Shown here: piece by piece, positions 1 through 10,980 of the stretch | How positions within the stretch are numbered: the stretch's first letter is position 1 | How the letters are laid out: each line of letters opens with the position of its first letter | DNA from: Oscillibacter valericigenes | GTDB lineage: Bacteria; Bacillota; Clostridia; Oscillospirales; Oscillospiraceae | Assembly (NCBI RefSeq): GCF_021531435.1 | Contig: NZ_JAFBIS010000004.1 | Location: forward strand, 93,846 to 157,845 | Length of the DNA stretch: 64,000 nt | Direction of reading: 5' to 3' | Position numbers and translations under genes: made by a program | Notes under the pieces: model-generated | What the model saw: only the letters and a program-made list of their open reading frames with translations | What the model was told of the DNA's origin: nothing | The model's database searches: none

Positions 1-39
1 CCAAACGGACCGGGGAGTTTTTGCAGATAAATGGGATGC

Positions 40-1158
40 TTACAGCTCCTGGAACAGCTCCTTGCTGGGATTCAGATAGCCCAGGTCGTCCTCGTTTCCG
101 GTCAGCCCACGCAGGTTCTTGAGACCCGTGCGCTTTTTGCCGAGAGAGGCGCCCTTCAGCTTGTCCAGGCCGGTTTCCGGGGGGTCCTTGAACTCCAGGA
201 TGCCCTTTTCCCGGGCCAGCTCCAGCAGCTTCATGCCCTTTTCGGAGCGGACGATGACCTGGTTCCAGCCCTTGTCCACGTCCCAGCCGTCGGCGCTGCG
301 GGCGCCGCCCACGGAGAGGTCGGCGAACTCGGCGGTCATGTCGGTGCAGTAGCGGCAGCCGGACCGCACCAGCGGCGTCACCTCGTCCAGGTTGACGGAT
401 ACGGTCTCGCCGTTCTCCCGCAGCTCCAGGGAGTGGTATTTGCTGGGGGGAATGTCCATGTGGGACACCTTCGCGGGGTCGGCGTGTTTGGCCGTCAGGT
501 CCCGGATGCCCTCCCAGTCCAGGCCCCAGCCGCAGAAGAGGCCGAATACCATGCCGATGTTGTCGGCGTGGTTGTCGTTCTCCGTCAGGGGCTTGGACTT
601 CATCTTATAGACCGCCAGGGTCTTGCAGGGCGTGCCCACCACGCCGATGCTGTGGTAGCGGTCTTCCCGCAGCGCTTTGTTCAGCACCGCCAGGGTGGGG
701 GGCACCTGGAAGCTGCTGCCGGAGCAGGCGCGGACCTCCTCCGCGGTGGTGGCCAGGACGCCCTCGGGCTCCAGACCGCCCTGGGAGCGGGTCATGACCG
801 CCGCGTCGATGAAGCCCTCTTTGATGGCCAGCTCCACCAGGGCGGTCATGGTTCCGCCGTGCTGGGCGCCGGCCCGGATGGCAGGGTCCGCGGCCCGGGT
901 CAGGTACAGGCCCAGGAAGGGGCCGATCTCCGGCAGGATGGTATCCGCCGGGAAGAACTGCCTGCGCAGCGCGTCAAGGTCGGTGGGCATCCGGGGGCAA
1001 AAGCCCTGGCAGCGGCCGTCCTTCCGCTCGCAGTCAAAGTAGCAGAGGGTCCGGCCCTCCACGGAATCCCAATAGGGGCACATACCCTGGCAGGCACCGC
1101 AGCCGGTGCAGAGGCCCGGCTTGATGACCTGGGTATCCAATGCGATCGTACTTAACAT
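40..1158 (-). CDS. FrhB/FpoF-family iron-sulfur flavoprotein
   Basis: 372-residue protein of the coenzyme F420 hydrogenase/dehydrogenase beta-subunit family, a group of FAD and Fe-S electron-transfer proteins that pass electrons between ferredoxin-type carriers and partner oxidoreductases. The N-terminus carries a ferredoxin-like cluster motif (CTGCGACQGMCP, residues about 18-29), and the middle has the family cysteine motif GCRYCTDMTAEFADLSVGG. It is the last gene of the iorA-iorB operon, 12 bases after a small gene, with an AGGAGG ribosome site seven bases before its ATG. The context suggests it takes electrons from, or gives them to, the indolepyruvate oxidoreductase. The physiological carrier cannot be read from sequence, and F420 itself is unlikely in this lineage. 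Family assignment is firm; the role is inferred. Confidence 0.85.
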   Translation of the reverse strand: MLSTIALDTQVIKPGLCTGCGACQGMCPYWDSVEGRTLCYFDCERKDGRCQGFCPRMPTDLDALRRQFFPADTILPEIGPFLGLYLTRAADPAIRAGAQHGGTMTALVELAIKEGFIDAAVMTRSQGGLEPEGVLATTAEEVRACSGSSFQVPPTLAVLNKALREDRYHSIGVVGTPCKTLAVYKMKSKPLTENDNHADNIGMVFGLFCGWGLDWEGIRDLTAKHADPAKVSHMDIPPSKYHSLELRENGETVSVNLDEVTPLVRSGCRYCTDMTAEFADLSVGGARSADGWDVDKGWNQVIVRSEKGMKLLELAREKGILEFKDPPETGLDKLKGASLGKKRTGLKNLRGLTGNEDDLGYLNPSKELFQEL

Positions 1159-1170
1159 CGTTCTACCTCC

Positions 1171-1422
1171 TCACACCATGATGACCGGAATGTCAAAGAC
1201 CTTCAGCTCGATCTCGGACGCGGATTCCGGAATGTAGTCGCCCAGCTCATGGGCCATGCCGCACAGATGCTCCTGGTAGATGAAGCGGTAGCCTGGCTTC
1301 TGGGGCTTCACAAAGTCCTTTTCATACATCATGGGAGTCAGGTCGGAGAATTTCGTCTCCCGGGGCAGCTCCAGAGTCATCTGCCGGTCCATGGTGGGAT
1401 GAAGGAGTTTTACAGTAATCAT
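1171..1422 (-). CDS. small conserved protein in ior operon, possible beta-grasp fold
   Basis: 83-residue protein lying between iorB (4-base gap) and the FrhB-like gene (12-base gap), so translated as part of the ior operon. I do not recognise an established family. The pattern of strands (MITVKLLHP at the start, IELKVFDIPVIMV at the end) with a helical centre resembles ubiquitin-like beta-grasp proteins such as YukD/EsaB, but this is a visual impression only. It lacks a C-terminal diglycine, has one Cys and no Fe-S motif, so it is unlikely to be a redox carrier. Ribosome site AAGGAGGG sits inside the iorB 3' end. Real gene: likely; function: unknown. Confidence 0.65.
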   Translation of the reverse strand: MITVKLLHPTMDRQMTLELPRETKFSDLTPMMYEKDFVKPQKPGYRFIYQEHLCGMAHELGDYIPESASEIELKVFDIPVIMV

Positions 1423-1426
1423 CGCT

Positions 1427-2050
1427 TTAGCCCTCCTTTTTGCTGACAGCCGCGCAGCCCTTGGCGAAGGCCTTCTGGTTCAGTTCCAGCACGGCGCCCT
1501 TGAAGCGCTGCTGCAGGATCTTCTCCAGGTCTTCCCGGCTCAGGGGAGCGTCGGGCAGCTGGGTGAAGGCGCCCAGCAGCGCGATATTGGCGGCACGGGA
1601 ATCGCCTACTTCCATGGCGATGTCGGCCGCGGGAACGGGATAGGCCGCCGCGGACAGCTCTGCGATCTCCGCCTCCAGGGCCTCCTGGTCGGGATACTGC
1701 TGGATGCCCTGCAGCACGCCCAGGGGATACACCGGGCGGGGATCGTAGACGATCATGGTATTGGGGCCCGCATACTTCCGGGTCATGCGGAGGGTCTCCA
1801 GAGGCTCAAAGCCGATGATGATGTGGGCCTCGCCGGAGGGGATCAGCACGCTGAGCTCCTGATCCTCGGAGACGCGGACGTGGCTCATGACGGAGCCGCC
1901 CCGCTGGGAGGCACCGTAGGTCTCGCCGATGGCGACCCGGTAGCCCCGGTCGGTCATGGCGCTGCCCACGACCTCGGAAGCCAGCACGTTGCCCTGGCCG
2001 CCGATGCCGCAGATGACGATATTCAGGGGGTCGAATTTCAGCTTTTTCAT
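1427..2050 (-). CDS. iorB: indolepyruvate oxidoreductase subunit beta
   Basis: 207-residue gamma-type subunit of a 2-oxoacid:ferredoxin oxidoreductase, which with IorA oxidatively decarboxylates aryl pyruvates (from Trp, Phe, Tyr) to aryl acyl-CoA while reducing ferredoxin. It contains the family opening ICGIGGQGNVLASEVVG (residues 13-29), where GGQG binds substrate/CoA, and the segment GETYGASQRGGSVMSHVR. Length is normal for IorB (about 190-210). Its ATG overlaps the iorA stop codon (ATGA), showing translational coupling. Cytoplasmic. Assignment is firm. Confidence 0.93.
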   Translation of the reverse strand: MKKLKFDPLNIVICGIGGQGNVLASEVVGSAMTDRGYRVAIGETYGASQRGGSVMSHVRVSEDQELSVLIPSGEAHIIIGFEPLETLRMTRKYAGPNTMIVYDPRPVYPLGVLQGIQQYPDQEALEAEIAELSAAAYPVPAADIAMEVGDSRAANIALLGAFTQLPDAPLSREDLEKILQQRFKGAVLELNQKAFAKGCAAVSKKEG

Positions 2051-3930
2051 GCTTCCTCACCGCCTTCTACCTTGATGGCGCCGCTGGGGCACAGCTTGGC
2101 GCAGACGCCGCAGCCCACGCAGGTCACGGGGTCGATGTAAGCCTTGTTGTTCTTGAAGTCCCAGGTGTTGCCGGGGCAGCCCCAGACACGGCTGCAGTAC
2201 TTGTCGCAGCCGCAGCCCTCGCCCCAGCACACGTTCTGGTCCACGTACACGCGGACGGGACGTTTTTCCTTCTTGCTCATCAGCGTGGCGCAGGGCTGGC
2301 GCATGATCAGCACGTTCATGCCCGGCGCGTTCAGCAGGCGGCGGATGGTCTTCTCCGTCTCGACAACGTCAAAGGGATCGGCGACCTCGGCCTTGCAGCC
2401 GATGCCCTCCACGACCTTCTGGATGTCCATGGCGGGCACCTGGTCGCCCATGGCGGTGATGCCGGTGGCGGGGTGGGGCTGGAAGCCGGTCATAGCGGTG
2501 GCGGAGTTGTCCAGCACCATCAGCAGCATGTTGGCGTTGTGATAAGTGGCGTCCACAAGGCCGGGCATGATGGTGTGGAAGAAGGTGGAGTCGCCGCAGA
2601 CGGTGACCACCTTCTGGTCCAGGCCGTAGTGGGTCAGCTGGCCCAGGGCCTCCGCCAGGTTGATGCCGGAGCCCATGCAGTTGCAGGCTTGGAAGGCATA
2701 CTGGCCGGCGGCCTGGCCGGACATGATGTAGCAGCCGATGTCGCCGATGACGACGCCGGGGTGCTTCTCCTGCCGCAGCACCTTCTTCAGAATGTGGAAA
2801 GTGGCGCGGTGGGGGCAGCCGGCGCAGAAGGTCAGCTCCCGCTCGATCAGCGGCTCCTGAGAGGCGATCTTCTTCTCCGGCAGCTTGGCGCCAGTCAGGA
2901 GGGAGATGGCCTGGGCCACATTGTCGGGGTCCAGCTCGCCGATCTTCGGCAGCGCGCCGTCGCCGCGGCCGGAGAACACAATGCTCATCTGATGGCGGCC
3001 GGCGATGGCCTGCAGGTTGTGCTCCAGAACAGGGTCCACTTCCTCCAGGGTCAGTACCTTCTCCACACCCTGCAGATGGCGCACGATGGTCTCCTCCGGC
3101 AGGGGCCAGATGGTGGCCAGGCTCAGCATGCCGACGCGGTCGCCCACACCCAGACGGCGGATGGCCTCCTGACCGTACAGGCGGCCGGTGCCGCTGGCGA
3201 CGATCAGCTCCTTGGGATGCTCGGGGCCGACATAGTGGTTGAAGGGGCAGTTTTCAGCTTCCTGCCGCAGCATATCCAGCTTTTCCAGCATGGCGCTGCG
3301 CAGATAGGACACGCACACCATGCGGTCCCACTCGCCCACCTGCTGCAGCTGGTGGGGCTTTTCCGGCAGCTCGCCCAGCACCACGTTGCCGCGGCCATGG
3401 CAGACACGGGTGGTCAGCCGCACGATGACGATCTGGTGCGTGCGCTCGGAGAGCTCGAAGGCGTAGGGAATGATGTCCTTGGTCTCCTGCATGCTGGTGG
3501 GCTCCAGCATGGGGACGTTGGCGGACATGGCCTGATAACGGGAGTCAAATTCATTGGTGCTGGAGTGCGCGCTGGGGTCGTCCGAGGTCACGACCACCAT
3601 GCCGCCCTTCACGCCGTGCTGTGCGCCGCAATGAATGGCGTCCGACGCGAAGAGAAGGCCGTTCTGCTTCACGATGCAGATGGACCGCGCGTTGGCCAGA
3701 GAGGCGCCGATGCAGGCTTCCATGGCGCAGGTCTCGTTTGTGGACCACTCCGCGTAAAAGTTTCGTTCCTTCGCGACTTTACCCAGCATTCCCAGGACCT
3801 GGGAAGACGGAGAACCGGGATAGGAGGCCGCAAAATTGATGCCTGCTTCCAATGCGCCGCGTACGATGGCCTCGTTGCCCTGCATCAGGCAGACCTGGCC
3901 CGGGGCGTTGGCGGTCATTGTCCATTCCAT
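2047..3930 (-). CDS. iorA: indolepyruvate ferredoxin oxidoreductase subunit alpha
   Basis: About 627-residue catalytic subunit fusing the pyrimidine- and pyrophosphate-binding thiamine-PP domains with a C-terminal 2[4Fe-4S] ferredoxin domain. The N-terminal domain begins GNEAIVRGALEAGINFAASYPG; the TPP site includes GDSTFFHTIMPGLVDA; the Fe-S tail has CVGCGVCAKLCP plus an irregular first cluster (CWGEGCGCDKYC). I chose the ATG at 3930 because GAGGGTG lies nine bases upstream; the GTG at 3942 would overlap that ribosome site. It is the first gene of the ior operon, preceded by a candidate promoter at 4009-4036. Reduced ferredoxin made here would feed the anaerobic electron economy. Confidence 0.95.
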   Translation of the reverse strand: MEWTMTANAPGQVCLMQGNEAIVRGALEAGINFAASYPGSPSSQVLGMLGKVAKERNFYAEWSTNETCAMEACIGASLANARSICIVKQNGLLFASDAIHCGAQHGVKGGMVVVTSDDPSAHSSTNEFDSRYQAMSANVPMLEPTSMQETKDIIPYAFELSERTHQIVIVRLTTRVCHGRGNVVLGELPEKPHQLQQVGEWDRMVCVSYLRSAMLEKLDMLRQEAENCPFNHYVGPEHPKELIVASGTGRLYGQEAIRRLGVGDRVGMLSLATIWPLPEETIVRHLQGVEKVLTLEEVDPVLEHNLQAIAGRHQMSIVFSGRGDGALPKIGELDPDNVAQAISLLTGAKLPEKKIASQEPLIERELTFCAGCPHRATFHILKKVLRQEKHPGVVIGDIGCYIMSGQAAGQYAFQACNCMGSGINLAEALGQLTHYGLDQKVVTVCGDSTFFHTIMPGLVDATYHNANMLLMVLDNSATAMTGFQPHPATGITAMGDQVPAMDIQKVVEGIGCKAEVADPFDVVETEKTIRRLLNAPGMNVLIMRQPCATLMSKKEKRPVRVYVDQNVCWGEGCGCDKYCSRVWGCPGNTWDFKNNKAYIDPVTCVGCGVCAKLCPSGAIKVEGGEEA

Positions 3931-4008
3931 TTCTTGAGTCACCCTCTTTTGTAAAATCCCGCTGAGTTTCCAACAGATCCGCTGATTGCGGCGGCGGGTA
4001 TTGTTATC

Positions 4009-4036
4009 ATTTTAGCACTTGCGGCGGGAATTACAA
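4009..4036 (-). promoter_or_regulatory. candidate sigma-A promoter of the ior operon
   Basis: On the minus strand TTGTAA (4036-4031) and TAAAAT (4014-4009) are separated by 16 bases, about 80 bases before the iorA start. Just upstream of the -35 box lies an 11-bp tandem repeat that could bind an activator. Confidence 0.5.
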
Positions 4037-4045
4037 GATAAAAGC

Positions 4046-4071
4046 GGGACTTTAGAGGGACTTTAGAGGGA
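4046..4071. repeat. 11-bp tandem repeat upstream of ior promoter
   Basis: The unit GGGACTTTAGA occurs twice head to tail, followed by a partial third GGGA. It sits ten bases upstream of the predicted -35 box on the minus strand; an 11-bp period is about one helical turn, which suits cooperative regulator binding. No regulator is identifiable. Confidence 0.6.
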
Positions 4072-4116
4072 AAAGCGTCGAAAAATTGCAGATCCGGCGG
4101 AATTTCGCCGGCAGAG

Positions 4117-4158
4117 AAAAGGATCCCGGCCCCGCCGAAGCGGGGCCGGGATCCTTTT
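4117..4158. terminator. bidirectional terminator hairpin (18-bp perfect stem)
   Basis: AAAAGGATCCCGGCCCCG pairs exactly with 4141-4158 around a 6-base loop, with A/T runs at both feet. It ends the Spo0A-like transcription unit (minus strand) ahead of the ior promoter. A second small hairpin (CCGGCG/CGCCGG) lies at 4094-4111. The rest of 3931-4401 shows no convincing gene; open frames there lack family likeness and ribosome sites. Confidence 0.85.
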
Positions 4159-4401
4159 GCCGTGGATAGGTATCTGCTTTTTTGTGCCTGTATCGGCAAT
4201 TTTTTCTTCTGAATGGCCGTTTTTTGCGGGAAAATGTAAGCGGTGCTGTCCTTGAGGTGGCGTCTTCTGTACTCCCCGGACGCATTTGAAATGACTGCCG
4301 GCTGCAGGTTCTCCAAGACAATATTTCGTTTTTTATTGACAATACGAAGATTTTTCGATAAATTTTTATTAGGAACTGGAATTAAATGGTTTTTTTGACC
4401 G

Positions 4402-5148
4402 TTATACACAATCCAAAAGCTCGGGGCGATCCTGCTGCAAATACAAAATATCAGCAACCGTTGCGATAAACTCGGAATTGGTCGGCTTGTCCATCTGAGG
4501 TTTGATGGTGTATCCGAAGTAATGCTGCAAAAAATCAATATTTCCCCGGTTCCAGGCAACTTCGATGGCGTTTCGCATCGCGCGCTCCACGCAGCTGGCC
4601 GTCGTGCCGTAAGATTTCGCAATATCCGGATACAGGATCTTTGTGACCCCGTCCATGACCGCCGGGTCTTTCGCAGCCATGATGATAGCTTTTCGGAGAT
4701 ATTGGTATCCCTTGAGGTGGGCAGGGACGCCCAGCTGACGCATCAGACCGGATATCCGCATCTCCAGCTCCGCGTCATGTCCGGCGGCTGAAGCCGGCTC
4801 CGGGAGGCTCCTGATATATGCGGAGAGGTTTGCGGTCTGCGCGGACATTTCGCCCCGGTTGGTCCATTCGGACAGGATCGGCACAATGAAGTACTCCTTC
4901 GCCTGAGAAAACGACAAAGCCGCAAGACCGCCCGCATTCTTCTGAATATAAGACAGCAGCGCCATGCTGTTTTTGACCGTCGGATTTATGACCAGCATAT
5001 TCGGCTTTTTCTCCTGGATCAACCACACTGCTTTCTCGCCATCGCCGCTGGTTCCGAGAATCACAAAATCTCTGTTGAAACGAATGTACCCTGCCAGCGA
5101 TTCGAAATTATTATTTGTATCGGCGATGACGATTTTTAGTGTACTCAT
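4402..5148 (-). CDS. Spo0A-like response regulator with degenerate receiver
   Basis: 248-residue homologue of the sporulation master regulator Spo0A. The C-terminal DNA-binding effector domain is well conserved (GVPAHLKGYQYLRKAI, LYPDIAKSYGTTAS, KPTNSEFIA). The N-terminal receiver is not: the acidic pocket ADDN is ADTN, the phosphoacceptor segment LVLDIIMP reads LVINPTVK (Asp to Asn), and the conserved switch Thr and Lys are also missing. It should therefore not be phosphorylated in the usual way. In the recognition helix TTASR has become TTASC. Start ATG at 5148 is set by AAAGGAG ten bases upstream. It diverges from the tandem-XRE gene across a 255-base intergenic region. It is probably a paralogue of, or a phosphorylation-independent variant of, Spo0A; whether a canonical spo0A exists elsewhere cannot be seen. 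Confidence 0.85.
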   Translation of the reverse strand: MSTLKIVIADTNNNFESLAGYIRFNRDFVILGTSGDGEKAVWLIQEKKPNMLVINPTVKNSMALLSYIQKNAGGLAALSFSQAKEYFIVPILSEWTNRGEMSAQTANLSAYIRSLPEPASAAGHDAELEMRISGLMRQLGVPAHLKGYQYLRKAIIMAAKDPAVMDGVTKILYPDIAKSYGTTASCVERAMRNAIEVAWNRGNIDFLQHYFGYTIKPQMDKPTNSEFIATVADILYLQQDRPELLDCV

Positions 5149-5403
5149 GTCTGTGAGTCTCCTTTCCGTCTTGTTAAGTATACTGTAACAGAACTTCATT
5201 CTACGCGCATTACCTAAAAAAAGACAGATTCAGACAATGTTTTCCAACTAAAAGCGCCCCCGTGATATGCCAAAAATATTTTGCGGAGTCTGCGGAAAGG
5301 AAGGTGAAAATTATTCTACCACTGATTCGGTGGGATTTCTGCAAAATTTTTACATGTCCCGTCAAACAGCAATACCGTGAATCTTCAGAAAGGAGCAGCT
5401 TAC

Positions 5404-6561
5404 TTGCTTTTTAACCACATCATTGAAGACGCAGACCGTTGCGGCAATTTACTCTCCAGCAGCAGAACCCGTGCTGAACTGAGCCGAAAGACGATGAGCA
5501 TGGCTCTGGGCGTTTCGGAAAGTACGATCAAAGCATGGGAAAACGGCCAAGGCTCTCCAACCCTGTACGGGATCCTTGAGTGGTTCCGAACGGTGGGCGA
5601 AAGCCCATTTCGTCCGATGCTGGATTTTTTCTGGCCGGATGTATTTGCAGGGCTTACCGCAAAAAATACGGATGATGAGATTCGGGAAGCAGGCAGGTTT
5701 TATTTCGCAAAAGTAGCCGGGCCCAAAGAGATCCAGAAGCTCCATTACCTGATATTCGGAAAACATGGCTCAGAGTGGTCCGGATTATTGGATATGGCCT
5801 GTGCGCACATCCACACAAGCCTGAACAGCCGTTACCGGGTGGCGGAGATCATCCAGGTATCCTATGAGATGAGCGCGGCCAATGGGCTGGCGCTGAAGCC
5901 CCCTGAGATCGAGGCGAACCGCCCGCTGCTTTTGTCGGCGATCGCCGCCGCGAAGGAGGCGTCCGTTTTTTCCGCGAAAAACGGATATGCGATCTGCTTC
6001 AGCAATACGGACACCTCCGCGATGCTGGCAAGGGCCAGAATGGATTCCGGCGCCACACAGGAGGAACTGGCAAAGGCGCTTGGCAAGACCCAGCAGACCA
6101 TTCAAAAATGGGAGACCAATTACAATCCGTCTTTTCTGGACGTGTGTACCTGGTTCCGTGTCTTGAACATGCCGGCATGGACTTATATCCACTGTATGCT
6201 GTATCCCGCGGAGCGGCTGACCTTTTTGGAGGGAGATGAGAAGCGCCGCCGGGAAGTGGTCGATCATCTCGCCTCGGCCGGCAGCGCCGAGCTGCGGAAA
6301 CTGTTTTATCTGGTCGCCGGAACGCACGGTTCTAACTGGCTGGCTGTGCTGGAAATGATGTTTGAGCATATCTGCTCGCCGCTGGCACAGCGGGTCATCT
6401 CCGCGCGCTCCGTGCTCATCGGCTATCAGCTGGAAAAGGGAAACCGGCAGTTATTGGAAACCGACCATATCATGCCGGATATTGAGAACCTGAACCGCTG
6501 TATCGCGCTGGGAACGGAAGCGGCGAAAAAAGGCCTGCCGGCCTATAAAATGACAGTTTGA
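5404..6561 (+). CDS. tandem XRE-domain transcriptional regulator
   Basis: About 385-residue protein made of two similar halves. Each has a helix-turn-helix of the Cro/C1 (XRE) type followed by an aromatic WFR segment and a helical region: first half MALGVSESTIKAWENG then ILEWFRTVGESPFRPML; second half LAKALGKTQQTIQKWETN then VCTWFRVLNMPAWTYI. The repeats also share LHYLIFGKHGSEWSGLLDMA versus LFYLVAGTHGSNWLAVLEMM. So the gene arose by internal duplication. I chose TTG at 5404 because AGAAAGGAG ends eight bases before it; the in-frame GTG at 5377 has no ribosome site. It is divergent from the Spo0A-like gene and may regulate it; targets are unknown. Confidence 0.8.
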   Translation: MLFNHIIEDADRCGNLLSSSRTRAELSRKTMSMALGVSESTIKAWENGQGSPTLYGILEWFRTVGESPFRPMLDFFWPDVFAGLTAKNTDDEIREAGRFYFAKVAGPKEIQKLHYLIFGKHGSEWSGLLDMACAHIHTSLNSRYRVAEIIQVSYEMSAANGLALKPPEIEANRPLLLSAIAAAKEASVFSAKNGYAICFSNTDTSAMLARARMDSGATQEELAKALGKTQQTIQKWETNYNPSFLDVCTWFRVLNMPAWTYIHCMLYPAERLTFLEGDEKRRREVVDHLASAGSAELRKLFYLVAGTHGSNWLAVLEMMFEHICSPLAQRVISARSVLIGYQLEKGNRQLLETDHIMPDIENLNRCIALGTEAAKKGLPAYKMTV

Positions 6562-6614
6562 GGCCGGCTTGTGGGAATATCAATGAAAAAATGCAGCTGT
6601 TTTACCCAGGCAGC

Positions 6615-6656
6615 AAAAAAGGACGCTCTGCGGATAACCGCAGAGCGTCCTCTTTT
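6615..6656. terminator. bidirectional terminator between XRE gene and ppdK
   Basis: GGACGCTCTGCGG (6621-6633) pairs perfectly with 6638-6650 around ATAA. A six-A run precedes it and TCTTTTC follows, so it can end both the plus-strand regulator and the minus-strand ppdK. Confidence 0.9.
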
Positions 6657-6673
6657 CTGTGAACAGCGGGAAA

Positions 6674-9301
<2,628 letters not shown>

Positions 9302-9391
9302 TTCGATTCCTCCGTATTTTTTGTCGCTGCCAAACGGCAGAAAAGCTATCAGAAATTTTGCGCAAACGATTGCTAAAAAAGAACCGTTAAT

Positions 9392-9420
9392 ATTATAATA
9401 GGCAGATTCTTGAAAAACAA
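9392..9420 (-). promoter_or_regulatory. promoter of ppdK
   Basis: Minus-strand TTGTTT (9420-9415) and TATAAT (9397-9392) with a 17-base spacer, about 95 bases before the ppdK ATG. The remaining AT-rich gap 9302-9533 shows no gene. Confidence 0.65.
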
Positions 9421-9533
9421 TGCATAAATACCATAATAAAGTCCTCAAAAAATGGAGCATTTTCACGAAACTATTGCGATTTTAACCAAAAAAATCAGAA
9501 CTTTTTACGCAAACGTTTTCAAGGGACCCGTGA

Positions 9534-9579
9534 GGGTAAAAAGGGGGGAGGGACCGGCTCGATGACCGGTCTCTCCCCT
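9534..9579 (-). terminator. terminator of the sodium symporter gene
   Basis: GGGGAGGGACCGG and CCGGTCTCTCCCC form a long GC-rich stem (one G-U pair); on the minus strand it is followed by a short T run (CCTTTTTAC). Confidence 0.75.
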
Positions 9580-9636
9580 GAAATGCGCGGTGTCCGCGCC
9601 ATAGAGAAGGAGCCAAATACAGCATCCGAAGGGCGG

Positions 9637-10980
9637 TCAGCCGATGCCGCCGTTGACGGCGCCCAGGATGAACACGGCGGCGGTGAGCACGCAGAAGAGG
9701 TACTTGTACAGGGGATAATACCACTTGCCGATGCGGTGCTTCCGGCCCACGGAGACGGCGTCCTCCACCGCCTGCCTGCCCCAGACCCAGGCGAACATGA
9801 TACCCGCCAGGGCAGCGCCCAGGGGACAGACGTAGATGGAGACGAAGTCCATCCAGGGAGAGACGATGCCCTGGATGCAGACGGAGACCACCACACCGAT
9901 GAGGCCCACGATGGCAACTGATTTCAGGCGGCTGAGGTGCATGTGGTCCTGGAGGGCGGCGATGGGAGCCTCAAACAGGTTCACCAGGGAGGTGAGGCCC
10001 GCGAACAGCACCGCCACGAAGAACACGATCATCACGATCTGTCCGCCGGGCATGGATTTGAACAGGTAGGGCAGGGAGATGAACATGAGGCCCGGGCCGC
10101 TCTCGGAGAGGATGGCGCCGGTGGTGGCCATGGCGGGGATGATGACCAGGGCGGCCAGCATGGCGGCGCAGGTATCGAACACTGCCACGGTGACGGCGGA
10201 GCTGACGGTGTCCTCCTTGTCGGAGAGATAGGAGCCGTAGATGATAGTGCCGTTGCCCGCCAGCGACAGGGAGAAGAAGGACTGGCCCAGGGCGTAGACG
10301 TACATCATGGGGTCTTTAAAAGCCTCGGGACGGATGGTGAACATCCACTGGTAGCCCGCTCCCGCGCCGGGCTGGAAGGCTACATAAATGGCAAGGCCGA
10401 TGAACATGATGTAAAACAGGGGGATCATCACCTTGTTGGCCTTTTCAATGCCGGCGGCGATGCCCAGGTTCATAATGGCGAAGTTCACCGCCAGGGCGAT
10501 GATGAGCCACAGGTTGTTGCCGAAGGCGGAGGCCATCTGCCCGAAGGCCGCGCCGAACTCGCCGGGCTCCACGGGCGCCAGCACGGAGCCGGTGAAGCTG
10601 CCGAAGGTGTACTTGAAGATCCAGCCCACCACCACGGAGTAGCCGATGGCCAGCATCAGGGCGCCCAGCATGGGAATCGCGCCGATGACCTCCCCGGCGT
10701 GGCGCCTGCGCTCTCCCCGGGAGGCCATGGCCGTGCCGAAGGCGCCGATGGGACCGGAGCGGGCCGCCCGGCCGAAGCTCATCTCTCCGATGACCCCGGA
10801 CAGGCCGATGAGAAGGTCGAAGACCAGGTAGACCAGCAGGAAGGAACCGCCGTAGGTCGCCATACGGTAGGGGAAGAGCCAGATATTGCCCATGCCCACG
10901 GCGGAGCCGATACAGGCAAGGACAAAGCCCAGTTTGCTGTTGAAACCGTCGCGTGTTTCCAGAGTCTCGTTTTTACCCAT
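9637..10980 (-). CDS. sodium-dependent neurotransmitter-symporter-family transporter
   Basis: 447-residue polytopic membrane protein of the neurotransmitter:sodium symporter (SNF/NSS, LeuT-like) family, which takes up amino acids or similar solutes with Na+. The diagnostic TM1 segment is present (SKLGFVLACIGSAVGMGNIW, residues about 15-34), followed by FPYRMATYGGSFLLVYL and about eleven further hydrophobic segments. Bacterial members are usually 440-510 residues, so it is full length. AAGGAG lies eleven bases before the ATG. Substrate cannot be inferred; the Na+ gradient could come from the pyrophosphatase at 42.6 kb if that is Na+-pumping. It is divergent from holB. Confidence 0.92.
   Translation of the reverse strand: MGKNETLETRDGFNSKLGFVLACIGSAVGMGNIWLFPYRMATYGGSFLLVYLVFDLLIGLSGVIGEMSFGRAARSGPIGAFGTAMASRGERRRHAGEVIGAIPMLGALMLAIGYSVVVGWIFKYTFGSFTGSVLAPVEPGEFGAAFGQMASAFGNNLWLIIALAVNFAIMNLGIAAGIEKANKVMIPLFYIMFIGLAIYVAFQPGAGAGYQWMFTIRPEAFKDPMMYVYALGQSFFSLSLAGNGTIIYGSYLSDKEDTVSSAVTVAVFDTCAAMLAALVIIPAMATTGAILSESGPGLMFISLPYLFKSMPGGQIVMIVFFVAVLFAGLTSLVNLFEAPIAALQDHMHLSRLKSVAIVGLIGVVVSVCIQGIVSPWMDFVSIYVCPLGAALAGIMFAWVWGRQAVEDAVSVGRKHRIGKWYYPLYKYLFCVLTAAVFILGAVNGGIG

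Noticed and set aside
4075..4090. GCGTCGAAAAATTGC as a third copy of the TIR element end
   Set aside because: Only the core GTCGAAAAA matches; no paired end and no duplicated terminator are present.
3939..4622. Minus-strand open frame overlapping the ior leader and the Spo0A 3' end
   Set aside because: It spans a perfect terminator hairpin and a promoter, overlaps the conserved Spo0A effector domain in another frame and has no ribosome site.
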